From: Gibbula magus
Taxonomy: Eukaryota > Mollusca > Gastropoda > Trochida > Trochidae
Direction of reading: 5' to 3'
Assembly (NCBI GenBank): GCA_936450465.1
Contig: OW388296.1
Location: forward strand, 49,365,750-49,429,749
DNA: 64,000 nt
Both the position numbers and the translations under genes were made by a program. The notes beneath the pieces were generated by a model. It saw only the letters and a program-made list of their open reading frames with translations, was not told the origin of the DNA and made no database searches. Below, one piece after another: positions 12,870 to 24,211 of the stretch. Each line of letters opens with the position of its first letter. Position 1 is the stretch's first letter.

Positions 12870-15345
12870 TAGTACCTCACAACACCTAATCAGGTTATAG
12901 TGTTGATAATGGAAATTTACTCAAATACACAAACAAGCACCGAGAATGAGAAAGCTAATAGTTATGGCAATAATGATTATCAGTATTTTGCTACATTGCT
13001 TCACAATCAAAACTTATGTGATCACCATCAATGAGCTTGAAATGAGATATTGAGATTGAAATCAATGATTTCAGTCGTTGAAGGGCATTAAAAAGTGGAA
13101 TACAATAGAGACATTGGCTCTGTAGATCATCAAATTTATTTGCTTATCAACAATATTAGAATCTAAGTCAAATAATGTTGGTTCATAAAATTTATCCATA
13201 AAATTTGTCTTCAATCAACATTATAATATAAGGTTTAAAATTTGAATTATCCATAACAAAATGTCAGAGGTCGTACCGTTCTGGCCTGATGAGCTATCAA
13301 GAAAATACAAATTTCATGATAACTTCTTTATTGTGAACACTCACAATGTTCTGGAGTAAATCTCCTTATTCCTTATTGATAAACCGAGGAGTAAGCATAT
13401 TTGTAATCTGAAACGTTATGTGTTCAGTATAAAGAAGTTGTTTTCCAGGAATCTTACTTTTCCCATCCATCATTGCATTCAGGAAGCTTGGCGAGGCAAA
13501 ATTGCTTATTCAGCATTATACCAAATATGGCTGCAAAATCCATACTCACTATTGAAACATTTTAAGGATTCTTATATTTAATCCTAAACACATGGTAAAC
13601 CGATCCCAAATCATAGAAAGCAGTATTTTATTATCTATGTATATATATATATTTATATATCAAATAAAGGAAGGTTGCAAATCATTATTAAAGGATTGGC
13701 TTTGATAAATATGCAATAAATTTGTTGGTGCATTAATAAAATATGTGGGGCATAAGGAAAAGGGTATTTACAGACAACCACATGTCTATCACATAAGCAC
13801 AATAAATATGTATAAAATATGAGAAAAAAAATCTCAATTCTGAAATATTTAACATTAAAAGTCATAATTCATATCAATCAGTTGACAGAATTGTACTGAA
13901 GATGTAAAACATGTATGAAGTAATAAATATGTAATAAAACATAACTTTCTTTTTAACATAACAACAATGATGAAACATATATCACTTGGCCAATCAAGAA
14001 ACAATGCATTGCCCCATCCCAAACAAATTCCTAACTATATGGCAGCTTGAATTAAAGCTAACAATCCTATGAATTTTTTCAGAAAATGACAGGACACACA
14101 ACATAATTAACACATAAGTGTCCTATCCTGCATACCACAGACAGTGAAATATTAACCCTCTCCCGGCCATGTCGTCATTACTGTACCAGTAACTTGAACG
14201 TTGTAGGGTTTTTCTTTTCAGACTTTTCATTTATTTGGTTCAAAAGATTACACTTGCATGCATGTAGAAATGTAGAAAACCATAACAAAGTTAATAAATG
14301 ATTTTAAGGAATGGGAATGAATAAAACGATCCAATTCATACTTTGCATGTTCAATGCAATCAAAACCGTGGAACATTCCAATGCATGTTTATTCTAATGA
14401 GATCTCCCAACAAGCTAGTTTTCCCTGTAATTACAGTAATTAGTTATTCCAGAGTTGCCAAGCAATATAACCACTGTTTGTCTGTCAACATAATTTATTC
14501 ACTGGTTCTCATTCTAAGAGGTACATCTATTAAGTCACATTCGGAAAATTCAATATTCAATATTAATAATATATCCCTTCCTTTTTCAAATGACTTCATT
14601 TCATTTGTTAGTTTTTCAGTTTTAACTTCCCCCTCAAGTCACAACTTGTACCAATTTTTGTCATCGGCAATTTAAGACTTGTTGTATTTCTTTCACTTTT
14701 CTGTGCTAGCAAAGCAGAGCGTACTGAAATTCAGGTGCAGCACGATTTATGACTTGTGGGAGAAGTTATTTCAGGCCCAGAAATGATCTAGACTGTATCA
14801 ATGGCTCTAAATTAAACACAGTCATGAGACAGATTTAAGCTTCCCTTCCCTCATCTTCTATAAGATCTGATAGTATTGATAGAAGATTTCCCATGAGAAC
14901 TATATTTCTAAGAGGTTATAGTAATGGCAATTGCCCGGCTACTGATATTTATCTCACATAGCAGTTTGCTTGTCTTTCAAATTGACTGGCACAGTGAGAT
15001 TGGACTGCTGTATTGATACTGTCTGCTTGTAGTCAAATAGATACGCCAATAACAAAGCTTCTCTATAGCCATCACTTTCAATGCATCAACTGCTAGACAA
15101 TCATAGTCAGTGAATGCTTTCTGTAATGTATCATATTTTGAAATGTGCAGTTTCATGGGCTTTTTGAACAAATCAATATGTGCTTAGAGAAATGCAATAT
15201 GTTATGTCACATGTTATGGTTTTGCATGAAAAAATTGTGTGTGTTCATATATATATTACTTAATAATGAATACATAATGCAGAATAAAAAAACACTATCA
15301 ATAATGTGTGCTAAGTTTTAGATTATATAACAGTTGACAAATGAT
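12870..15345. other. non-coding block, no exon recognised
   Basis: It would be intronic if the signal-peptide exon at 15990-16057 joins a downstream exon. A degenerate copy of the GCAAGGCATAACTC foldback MITE family appears at about 14627-14765 (ACTTCC, a .GGC.AATTTAAG.CTTG.TGTAT core and TTTCACTTTTCTGTGC). Nothing else is supportable. Confidence 0.45.
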
Positions 15346-15357
15346 TAACTACAAGTA

Positions 15358-15632
15358 AATAGACATATTTACATGTAGAAATTGACATCTATTTACATGT
15401 AGAAATTGACATCATATTTACAAGTACAAATTGACATCATATTTACATGTAGAAATTGACATTATTCACATGTAGAAATTGACATAATTTTTACATGTAG
15501 AAAATATGAAATTGACATCATATTTACATGTAGAAATTGACATTATATTTACACGATGAAATTGACATTATATTTACACGAAGAAATTGACATCATATTT
15601 ACATGTAGAAATTGACATCATATTACAACATT
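15358..15632. repeat. tandem array, about 26-bp unit, about 10 copies
   Basis: The unit resembles TTTACATGTAGAAATTGACA followed by TCATA, repeated about ten times with substitutions (ACGATGAA, ACGAAGAA) and length variants. There is no coding potential. Confidence 0.9.
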
Positions 15633-15989
15633 GTGTCTAGTGGTTATTTTGTTCACTTGAAATACTGAAATATATCTATTGCTGAAATGAAAAAATAGCA
15701 GGACAAAACCTAAAATAGTTTGAAAATAGCTTAGATTGCATCAATACATAGATATGATATATCTGTATCGAGATATATGTACCATATAACGAGCTCTGTA
15801 TCACACTTTATATCACATCCAGAGCCTAAAGAAGTGGATGATGAATTCCTTGAGAATTACTATCGACCTCTTAACACTGAAAATAAATATTATCTCTGTA
15901 TTGCACTTCCTAGTTAACTAATCAATGACCCACGACCTGGTTTCCAGCTACTGTATAACGATGACCGAGATGTGATGATGAAATCTTAC

Positions 15990-16057
15990 CTATGATTGAA
16001 ACAAGAAGCAATAGTAACATCCTGTCTGGATTTCTCATTACAGAGCTCTTCATAGGG
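15990..16057 (-). CDS. signal-peptide exon of an unresolved secreted or membrane protein gene
   Basis: A minus-strand exon runs from an acceptor (TTCTATTTCAG) to a strong donor (GTAAGA). ATG is at 16053-16051 and the frame encodes MKSSVMRNPDRMLLLLLVSI plus one more isoleucine, leaving phase 1 after 64 coding bases. Two basic residues, a seven-residue hydrophobic core (LLLLLVS) and a small residue next to the junction are typical of a cleavable signal peptide split from the mature protein by a phase-1 intron. An upstream non-coding exon with a promoter at about 19.3 kb is a reasonable partner. Downstream exons towards lower coordinates were not identified. Confidence 0.5.
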
Positions 16058-17384
16058 CTGAAATAGAACAGATATGTTGTACTATTTACAAATTATTCCA
16101 ATAGTACTAAATAGGAATATTTATGAATACAAAATAGTGAAAATGTAGGAATGTAGAAAGCTTTCATTGCTAAAATGTAAAAGCAATGTATGAATTATGA
16201 CTTGTCCAACCTGATTACGTTTGGGCCGGCTGGTTTTATTAAAAAAATTAACTTGAAAATTGACTAAATCATACTATCATGCTGTTAACATTTCAGGATT
16301 ATTTTAGAAGCTGGTAAAATTATCAACAAAATTTGTAAATTTTGAAACAGTCCGTTATGAAAATCCACTTGTAAAGTGAGTGAGTGAGTTACTGTTTAAT
16401 GCCCCTTCGCCAGTATCACAGCCATTAGGGGTGATCCACTTGTATAAAGTAAAGGGGTGATTTCTATAATTTACAGTTTTCACAGTGTGACCTGTTGTAA
16501 TTTGTTTACATATCATGTTTAAAAACTTTGTTATTGCCATGGATCTAATTAAAAAATAAAAATACCTACAAATCAAATCACATCCATTTATTTTAAATAA
16601 AGTTCTCTATTCCACTATAAATGAAGAAATAATAGATACAATCAAAGACTCTGAGGATACAAAGAATAGGCCCAAGTAACTGTTATAGTCGAAGTAAGAC
16701 TTCCATAAACATCGGAGAATTACCAGGTTTCAATTTAATGATCATGGACATACCATTTCTTACTACATTATATCAACAATAATCATAAAAGAAATTTGAG
16801 AAAAGGATCTGTTGAAGTGTCAAGAATGGATACATAAAACCAACAAGGTTTGTGTAAAAGGGAGGGTAGTGGAAATTAAAATCAAGAGGATACTTCTGTT
16901 TATGTATTTTAAATGTTTGATTAATCTTTGACGTCTTGACGTCCTTGACAATAGTATAAATACACAACTGGAGTGTCGCCTAAAATCATGTCTCCACAAA
17001 GATACTGGTCGATCTAAATGGTTAAAAACATGTTCATTTTTCCATTGTACCCGGTAAATAAATATTTCACATATTACTGTGATTATGGGTTCACAATCGT
17101 CCGACATCCTCTAAACGTTCAATGTTGTGTCAAGCATGTGATTTAATCTCAAGTGCTTGTATTGTCGTCCTCAAGTACCTTGGACTTCTGAATGGAAGGG
17201 GGGAGAATTTCTCCATGTATACTTACTGTAAGAATCTAGCCTCAAGCACTACATTGTTTACCTGGGTGTGTAAACTTTTCAGAGTCTGATTATTTGTATA
17301 TTTATGGCAGCATAATAACGGCCACTGGTCTAAGGGTAGGGGAAAAAGAACACATTTTTATGCACATAATTTTTTGGGATTTTG
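16058..17384. other. putative first intron (part), no coding feature
   Basis: This lies between the signal-peptide exon and the proposed upstream exon. A GTGAGTGAGTGAGTTACTG stretch near 16377 with TTTAATGCCCCTTCGCC resembles the end of another mollusc-type SINE, but it is too short to place. Other frames look fortuitous. Confidence 0.4.
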
Positions 17385-17697
17385 AGGTGAGGTGAGTTGG
17401 GGTATAACGCCACTTGCAAGATTATTTCACTTATACCGCAGCTGCTAGTATTATGGCAGGGAATAAGCCCACAACGCCATGTGGCTATGCATTGCGGTGA
17501 AACCTGCGAGCATCGGCTGGAACTAGCGAACCATGGGTGGTACTACGCTGAAATTCAGTGTAGCATTGCACCCAAACCTTACTGCGTGTAGAACAGTTCT
17601 CTACTGCAGACAAAGTTGCCGTGCCCCTGGCGGGATTTGAACCCCGGACCTCTTGATCCAAAGCCGAACGCGCTAACCACTGTGCTATCCCGCCCCC
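17385..17697 (-). mobile_element. tRNA-derived SINE, family 1, near-complete copy
   Basis: Read on the minus strand, the element starts with a tRNA-like head carrying an A box (TAGCACAGTGG, then TTAGCGCG) and a B box (GGGTTCAAATCCC). The family-specific body follows (GTAGAGAACTG, GCTAGTTCCAGCCGATGC, CCTGCCATAATACTAGCAGC) and the 3' end is GGCGTTATACCCCAACTCACC. Other copies lie at 33835-34130 (plus), 1590-1790 (fragment) and a diverged one at 56780-57010. It is non-autonomous and would be mobilised by a LINE sharing its 3' end. Confidence 0.88.
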
Positions 17698-17699
17698 TT

Positions 17700-19190
17700 G
17701 GGATTTTGATCATCAACCAATTTCTGCTTTGCAAACTCTACCCTGCACTTACAAATGACAAATATTATGAACAGATGTACCAATAAAAATATGATCTGTC
17801 ATCATAAATAATTCCATCATGAGTGATTTTATTAACAGTGTTTCCATCAACAGTGAGTCACTAAAAGGAATTAGAAATGAGAAGACCAAATGATAGTGAA
17901 ATATTATAATTCTATATAATGTTTTGTAATCTTGTTTATGAAAAAAAAAAATTTCTTTAGACTTTTAATAGAATGTGTAAAATCAAGCTGTTTCTTTTCA
18001 GGGTCATTTTTTCCAACTTTACTGAATTTAGATGATCCAATCAATTGACTTTGAATGTGCCTGAATGCCGCCTTAAATATTTTTCTTTGTGACAATAAAG
18101 GATTTACAAGTATCATAGCTATCTCTTGACATATTATTTACATATTCTTGAATTTTAATAATTGGGTAGTTGACAGTGAAACATTCACGAGAGGAAGACA
18201 TGTCATAACCCCCATCCCCAGAAAAATCTTTATTCAGCAAATTGTTTAAACTGCCGTATATTTCAATTCTGTGATTCTATTCAAGTGGTAAACTAATAAG
18301 CATGAATTAACCAATACACAAAACAAGTACACCTTTGATTTATACCAACGATTATGTTAGACAGTTTGCTTGTGCATAAAAAGGTAAACAATATCAAAAT
18401 CTGAACAGCTTTAAACTTGACAAAGAATTCATCAACATTTATAAGTTCTAAATAAGTCATACTTGAACACTGAGTTCATCAAAAATATGTGTTTACATTA
18501 TCAAAAACTTCAATTCATCGAACGATAGTGTTTGTCAAATAGGCCTAATAAAAGGAATATATTTTAAAATCACCAATAAATTAAATAAAGCAAAATATAG
18601 TATAGTGATCTCTTATCACAAATATTGATACATGTATTCAGAAATTTTAGAATATTCCAAAACAACTCATATTCATTAGAAAGTCACTAAAAATTTTAAC
18701 TTGATCAGCATTCAAATTTTGTCAATTTTGTACAAATATCTTAATCAAACATCAAGAAATTGAACGTAAAAGCAAAATGTACAATCTCATGTTATATTCA
18801 AGATTTGAAATGTTATGAAGTTAAAGAATTTTGCAAGACAATCGAACTGTCACATAACGACTTCACACCCAAGGGTCTGGGAGTGTTTGGAACCATCTGC
18901 TTTGTTTTGAGGTTAGTGACTGGATTACTTCTTCCATAATCAAAATAAAAATCTACAAATCTGAACAAAAGGTCAGAAAGATCAATTCCAAGAGCTTTGA
19001 TTAAAACATAATTTCGACAATTCAAAGATTCTTAAAATAGCATTTTGACATTCAGGGCAAAATGATAATGTGGAGAAGCGGCCTAGTTTTGCAGTTATCA
19101 TCAAACATTTGGACCGCGATTGCGCTAGCGTGGGAAGATTTCGAGGAATCTATGTATGCAATTGATTTTATTTGTCGTATGTATACTCAC
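17700..19190. other. non-coding AT-rich block, probably intronic
   Basis: Short frames only, with frequent stops on both strands. If the 19.3-kb promoter drives the 15990-16057 exon, this is part of its first intron. Confidence 0.4.
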
Positions 19191-19310
19191 AAGAGAGAAT
19201 TTAGTCGTAATTATCCTAAAATCACATCACTATCTTCTTATCAATTTTCATTCACATATTCGTCGGGGTCCGCCATCTTTCCTAGGTCTGCACTTCCGGT
19301 CACGTGATAG
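19191..19310 (-). promoter_or_regulatory. putative promoter and non-coding first exon (minus strand)
   Basis: Reading the minus strand, an E-box CACGTG (19306-19301) abuts an ETS site ACCGGAAGTG (19300-19291). AAGATGGCGGAC follows, a YY1-type element with ATG at 19276. That ATG opens only an 11-codon frame (MADPDEYVNEN, stop at 19241). About 50 bases further is a good donor, GTGAGT, at 19190. E-box, ETS and YY1 motifs are typical of TATA-less housekeeping promoters. I infer a 5' UTR exon with a short uORF that could splice to the exon at 16057. The link is inference from strand and order only. Confidence 0.5.
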
Positions 19311-20560
19311 CCGGTGCCCTTTGACCCTCTTTGTCACAGCTGCGCCTACGATTTCCTGCAATAAAAATCGCTTCACAAGGGGATTACAAACAGTAAAGCT
19401 ATTTACACATCGCGTTAGGCATATTTCACAATTGCCTGTGTTACATGTAAAATGGAAAACATTTAGAGCTTTGAAGACACTATTTTGGATAAATCAAAAC
19501 AATCTTCATTCAAGTTATAGGCTGTGGCAATAAAGTTTGCATTATTTTAATCAATAAAAATAATTGCTTGTTTTCATCACTCACGCATAATTTTAAGAAC
19601 CTACTTTCATATATTTTATTCAAACATAAATAAAATAACCACTTGGCTAAACGTACTCTAAAAATATATAAAATACTAAAAATTGTTTTCCGTGAATGTG
19701 CTCTCATAAACAGTTCACTCGGCAAGAACAACTAAAAAAACCCAAATGGACGAGTCTCTAGATTCCGTGATTTAGCTATCTATTTTGATTTCTTACAATT
19801 GGTTTTTTTTTAAAGGCCATCAATAAAAGTTTAGAACATTTCATGTATTTTCTACACGAGAATGTGACGATGTACACATTGTCTAACAGATGGTCAAAAT
19901 ATCCAATAAGTACTGTTTTAATCTCGGCATGTACATTTTAAGACAACGCATTATATAGAATTAATAGAGAGTTTTAATGGATGTGTTGCGTTTTGTCATT
20001 TAACTAATCAACATGTATCTGTATGAGATATTTGCTCAGAGTAGAGCTGTGGCGATGCAACATTATCTGAGAATAGATCGATTATCGTAATAATAATTAA
20101 AAACTGTTTATTTTAATTAAAAATTGAGTTGTTTGAAAACATAGTATATTTTTGTTTTAAGAAATATAACAAATGATATTGAATGGTAGCGTTCTGAGAT
20201 ATTGTGGTATATATTTTCTATCATGACATTACAAATCGCCGCATTTTAGTCTTTATTTAGGTATAAATTGATAAAGTGATGTAGATTTAAATGTATTTAG
20301 AATGTGTGCTACCTAATTATTCCATCTAGTCTAAGATTTATTTAGGTATGCATAATACAATATAAAGAACTGTTGATCTGGAAGTATGTATATCTCGGTA
20401 TAATGTTTACCAACTACTTAATTTGTTTCATGAATATACATTTGCATGTTGAAAAGGGGAGTTTATTGATGTACACAATCTTAATTATATCTGTACTTCA
20501 AAGTAAACAGTTATCTTAAAGGTACAAAAACGTAAAATACAAGCAGTAGGTTAATATCCA
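19311..20560. other. non-coding, no gene recognised
   Basis: AT-rich sequence upstream of the 19.3-kb promoter. Frames up to 125 codons here overlap the promoter and have no codon bias. No repeat family was recognised. Confidence 0.4.
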
Positions 20561-21138
20561 GGACTAGTGCATCCTCGATAATCCAGCGCTATTGTTCCGA
20601 TAAATCTACACACAAGCGCTGGAAAACAGTAAGGGTATTTATCCCTAACCTAGTTACCTCCCTTGGGTCCATGTTATCCAATCAGAAACGAAACGCAGAC
20701 ACTATCTGCGTAAACAACTTGACCAATCAAAACTCATCACTACCGTTGTTTATAGAAACAAACATGGCTCACTCACTCGATTACGATAAAATTTGTAACA
20801 AATTCAGCGTAGAAAACCTGACAGAAACTCAAAAGAAAGTTTTAAGAAGTCTGTACGTGAGAAGGGTGTATTCATGTCCATCAAAACGGGTGGACGTAAA
20901 TGATTAAAATCCCTGTGCTGTGCTGTGCAACTGCGAAAGCCAAGATCCTGACACGAGAGTGCTTGTTATTTCACCCTTGATTTCAAGTGATCTCATTGGT
21001 TGTTGGAAAGCAAGCGTTTCGCTGAGTCATTGCGAAGGGAGGTAACTAGGTTAAGGATAATTACCCTTACTGTTTTCCAGCGCTTGTGTGTAGATTTATC
21101 GGAACAATAGCGCTGGATTATCGAGGATGGGACTAGTG
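20561..21138. mobile_element. Pack-MULE-like TIR element with 9-bp target duplication
   Basis: The element at 20570-21129 (560 bp) has 95-bp terminal inverted repeats, 20570-20664 and 21035-21129. They start CATCCTCGATAATCCAGCG and differ by about two bases. It is flanked by a perfect direct repeat, GGACTAGTG, at 20561-20569 and 21130-21138. Long TIRs with a 9-bp duplication fit the Mutator-like (MULE) pattern, although I see no transposase. The 370-bp interior is not TIR-derived and looks like a promoter plus first exon (next entry). The near-identity of the TIRs argues for a recent insertion. Confidence 0.82.
20764..20907 (+). pseudogene. apparent captured first exon inside the TIR element (RecQ-helicase-like start)
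   Basis: Two CCAAT-type motifs (CCAATCAG near 20679, CCAATCAA near 20722) precede ATG at 20764. The 47-codon frame MAHSLDYDKICNKFSVENLT continues ETQKKVLRSLY. The F-x-V-x-x-L-T-x-x-Q-K-x-x-L-x-x-L spacing resembles the region before the Walker A motif in RecQ-like helicases. A good splice donor, GTGAGA, follows LRSLY at 20857, about where an exon end is plausible; beyond it the frame reads into a stop at 20905. I infer a captured promoter, exon and donor fragment with no helicase catalytic motif. The family assignment is tentative. Confidence 0.45.
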
Positions 21139-21985
21139 AAGAAAGACTCAAATGGTTGAACGGCCTACGGGCGAAGGGAGGTAATCAATTGAAGCGCCAT
21201 AAAATATCTAACTTTCCCGTCCAATATAATTATGAGAAATGCTTTGCTTCGAACTTCATGAACATATACATCAGATATGTCGATTTTAACTTAGACCTTC
21301 CCCAATACCGACATCCTATGAATATAATTTGAGAGAATAATTCAAGATGTTTGTTTCCCACTTTTCGAGATAAATATAGTGTGTTGGAAAAAACGGCATA
21401 TAACGAATAATGATAGCTCTAAATTTGATTTAAAGTCTAACACATATTCAACAATAGTTAAATGTATGAATAGCAATATATTGGTAACTAACTGCAATAT
21501 TTATGTAATATATATTTTTTAAATATTGTTCAAACCATTGGAAAATGAATTCTTTGGGTAGGTCCAAGAATAATAGCGTGCCTTAATATGAAAGTATACA
21601 AGATACACCAATGTACTGTCCTGTACTAATTAATCACTTCCAAATAGGCTAAACAACTTTCACTCAGCGGCATTAAAAGTGTTTGAAATTTGTTTAGAAC
21701 TTGATATTGTCCACATTCGTTGTGTATATATATATATATAAATATCACAAGAAATGTTCAAACTCTATGGTCACATTTATCAAAATAAAAAAAGTTGAAA
21801 TAAGTTGGACTAACGATTTCAATAGGTACATCATGTACCTACTACTTCTTCTTCTTCTATATATATATATCGATCTAGATAAAACAATAAACTACAATGT
21901 ATAACGCTATTGTTCTATATACGTTTACACTAAACCATGGTCAGCCCAAGATTCTATTGCCACAATTTAAACATTTATGGAAAAT
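21139..21985. other. non-coding, simple (TA) runs
   Basis: AT-rich sequence with short TA/TATA runs near 21725 and 21860. No gene or recognised repeat. Confidence 0.4.
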
Positions 21986-21987
21986 CG

Positions 21988-22180
21988 CAGGCTGATTAAA
22001 ATCGACGGTTTTCCGAGGAATAAAAATGGCAAAAAAGTGCATCTGCCGGGATACGAACTCATATCGTTCGGGGGTTTCGTCTTGTGGCGAGGAATCTACA
22101 GAACCTGTTCGTGTCCCAGTAGATGCATCATTTTGCAAATTCATTCCTCGGATCAAGGTCGATTTTAATCAGACTGTGGA
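21988..22180. mobile_element. foldback MITE with about 50-bp inverted ends
   Basis: The left end has CTGATTAAAATCGAC, then TTCCGAGGAATAAAAATGGC and TGCATCT. The right end carries the inverse: TGCATCATTTTGCAA, ATTCCTCGGA and TCGATTTTAATCAG. The interior has CGGGATACGAACTCATATCG and GAGGAATCTACAGAACC. Related copies are at 25255-25487 and, in part, 35865-35945. Confidence 0.75.
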
Positions 22181-22800
22181 AAATCGTGGCATCTTGTAAA
22201 ATGTGAGAGATCGCAAATACAGAGATTTCCTAATCTAAATTATATTTTGCCGAATTATTCAAGGTCGCTTCAGGAGGTAGAACGTCGTCGTTTTTAAATT
22301 TGATAAAAATGAATCCCGGACAGTTTACAAATGCAACTACTTATCTCATAATGTTCACAAAAAGGAGCGCAATGGAAAAGTGGCGAGCTAATCGTAATAC
22401 AACGTGGCGAAGAACATTCATGAACATGTCTCCGTTTTTTCTTTGAGTCATTGATTGAACTGTTGAAATTTAAAATATGCTTCCTTTTCATATCAATATT
22501 GTTTAATCGTGTTTACGCGTCTTTCTATAAAAGAGGTCGTAACAGATCGTAGATCAAAATCTTCATAATCGTTAAGGAATCCACCGTATAGAGAATCTTC
22601 GTAATTCAAGGTAACGGATCTCATAATATGCATTCGTAAGAAATGTAGGCTATCATATAAATTGGTGTATAAAAAGGTATATGTAATCGTGACACATCTT
22701 TAACATGGGGGAAATAAAAAAATATATATATATACCACGATCGTGAATATCTACCACGATCTTGAATCGTAGCCTTTTCGTGGCCTTACTTGGTCGCCTC
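22181..22800. other. upstream intergenic region of the Kelch gene
   Basis: No gene seen. It contains a short TA run near 22725 and a duplicated ACCACGATCGTGAATATCTA / ACCACGATCTTGAATCGT phrase at 22736-22768. Confidence 0.4.
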
Positions 22801-22805
22801 TGTGT

Positions 22806-22920
22806 CACGTGACGCTAGTGCTTCACATTGCGTTTGCATGACGTCATCGGCACTGTGACGTCATAAACACGCCGTTGTCATACAATGGCGACGGGATGGA
22901 CGAAACACAATATGAAATAA
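22806..22920 (+). promoter_or_regulatory. Kelch gene promoter: E-box, two CREs, overlapping uORF
   Basis: An E-box, CACGTG, lies at 22806-22811. Two perfect palindromic CREs, TGACGTCA, lie at 22839-22846 and 22856-22863, 17 bp apart. No TATA box was seen. ATG at 22885 in strong context (A at -3, G at +4) opens an 11-codon frame ending at 22920, which overlaps the proposed main start at 22896 in another frame. If the transcript begins upstream of 22885, translation of the main frame would need leaky scanning. If it starts later, the uORF is absent. ATF/CREB control is inferred. Confidence 0.65.
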
Positions 22921-24211
22921 GACGAAAACATGCCAAATCGTGTAAAAAGGCGAAACAAAAGTCCTCCAAAATGGAAAAGATTACTCAGTCAGGTAAACTA
23001 GCGATCGTTACGGACAGCGATGTTCAGGTTTTAGGCGATAGTTACCTGTCACCTGTAAAGCAAAAATATCCAATACATACACAATTTCAAGACTCAGATA
23101 CAGATGTAGATGAGATGGAACGATTTGATAAAACACATGGGAAGAATGAAACATTCACCATAAGTCCACCGCAGGACATACCTGTTCGGGACACTGGCCT
23201 TGAATACACACCACAACGGAAAATAGTTCGAGAAAAATCACGAAGTTGTGGTGCTAAATCAAATGACCGTCTACGATTTGATAAAAAGAGATATTCTCTA
23301 CCAGTCGTGCCTGCATTGGACTTGAATGACATGAGTTCAAGGTCTGATGGAAGACGAAGACATTCTGCCAATTTAAATGCCAACCAAAATTCAGCATTTG
23401 CAACCTTTTCGTCAGAAGACCAATCTCACAGACGGCCAAATACCATAACTATCGAACAAATTAATCCTTCTGGCGCAACCCCAAGAGAAAAGCACAGTGC
23501 CTCTGTGGCAAACTGTTTATTTGATATGTGGCAGTCTCAGAGAATGTGTGATGTCGTATTGAAAATTGCCGGTCAGGAATTTCCTGCTCACAAACTCGCC
23601 ATTGCTGCCCACAGTCAAGGCTTCTCCAACAAGTTTTGCAACGTAAAGAACACAGCCGACGTTTGCCAAATATCGGTTCCAAACTGCTCCCTCGATGCCG
23701 CACAGCAAGTTCTCAAATACATTTACACGTCAGAGATCAACCTGACAATTCAAAACATCGATTCTATTCTTGTGTGTGCACAGTATCTTGGGATCACGGA
23801 CATCATGGACGAAGCCAAACAGCTTCTCTTGAACCACATGTCCACAGACTCTTTGGAAGTCATGAAAATAGCAAGGAAACACGAACTACTTGGCATATTT
23901 GCAAGTGTGTATGACTACGTCTGCTGTAACTTCAAGCAAGTCATGGAGACAGACGGCTTCCTACACTCAAGTGCCTCAGAGCTGTGTCGTCTGCTCTCTG
24001 ATGATAACCTCAACGTTCAACAAGAACTGGATGTCTTCTTTGCCGCCATGAAGTGGCTGGATTTCAACAGACAGGACCGACTTCAGTACATCCGGGATGT
24101 TCTAGGCACGGTCCGATTCGTCAACATATGTCCAGAAGATATGGTCAACTACGTGGAACCGAACATCCTCCTCACGAACGAATGCAAAGATATCCTCATG
24201 GACGTGTTCAG
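22896..24211 (+). CDS. Kelch gene exon 1 (N-terminal extension, BTB, BACK)
   Basis: It encodes residues 1-438 plus two bases. The frame runs a few codons into the intron before a stop, but the donor CAG|GTGGGT at 24212 and the matching acceptor at 25072 place the exon end at 24211. The extension contains basic clusters (RRKHAKSCKKAKQK, DGRRRH) that could serve nuclear localisation, and an acidic stretch (DSDTDVDEME). BTB and BACK are both encoded in this single exon. Confidence 0.92.

Noticed and set aside
13620..13660. A TATA-rich tract as a promoter
   Set aside because: A simple TA run in AT-rich DNA with no start, exon or companion motif.
14977..15171. Possible exon after a TACATTACAG acceptor on the minus strand
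   Set aside because: No incoming phase from the signal-peptide exon keeps it open, and the only good donor lies beyond a stop.
15358..15632. A CRISPR-like array of about 26-bp units
   Set aside because: The repeats are head to tail without unique spacers and the genome is eukaryotic.
22875..22895. Upstream start of the Kelch frame (reading SYNGDG before the ATG)
   Set aside because: The frame before 22896 begins at TTG with no ATG; ATG 22896 with G at -3 and +4 is the first proper in-frame start.
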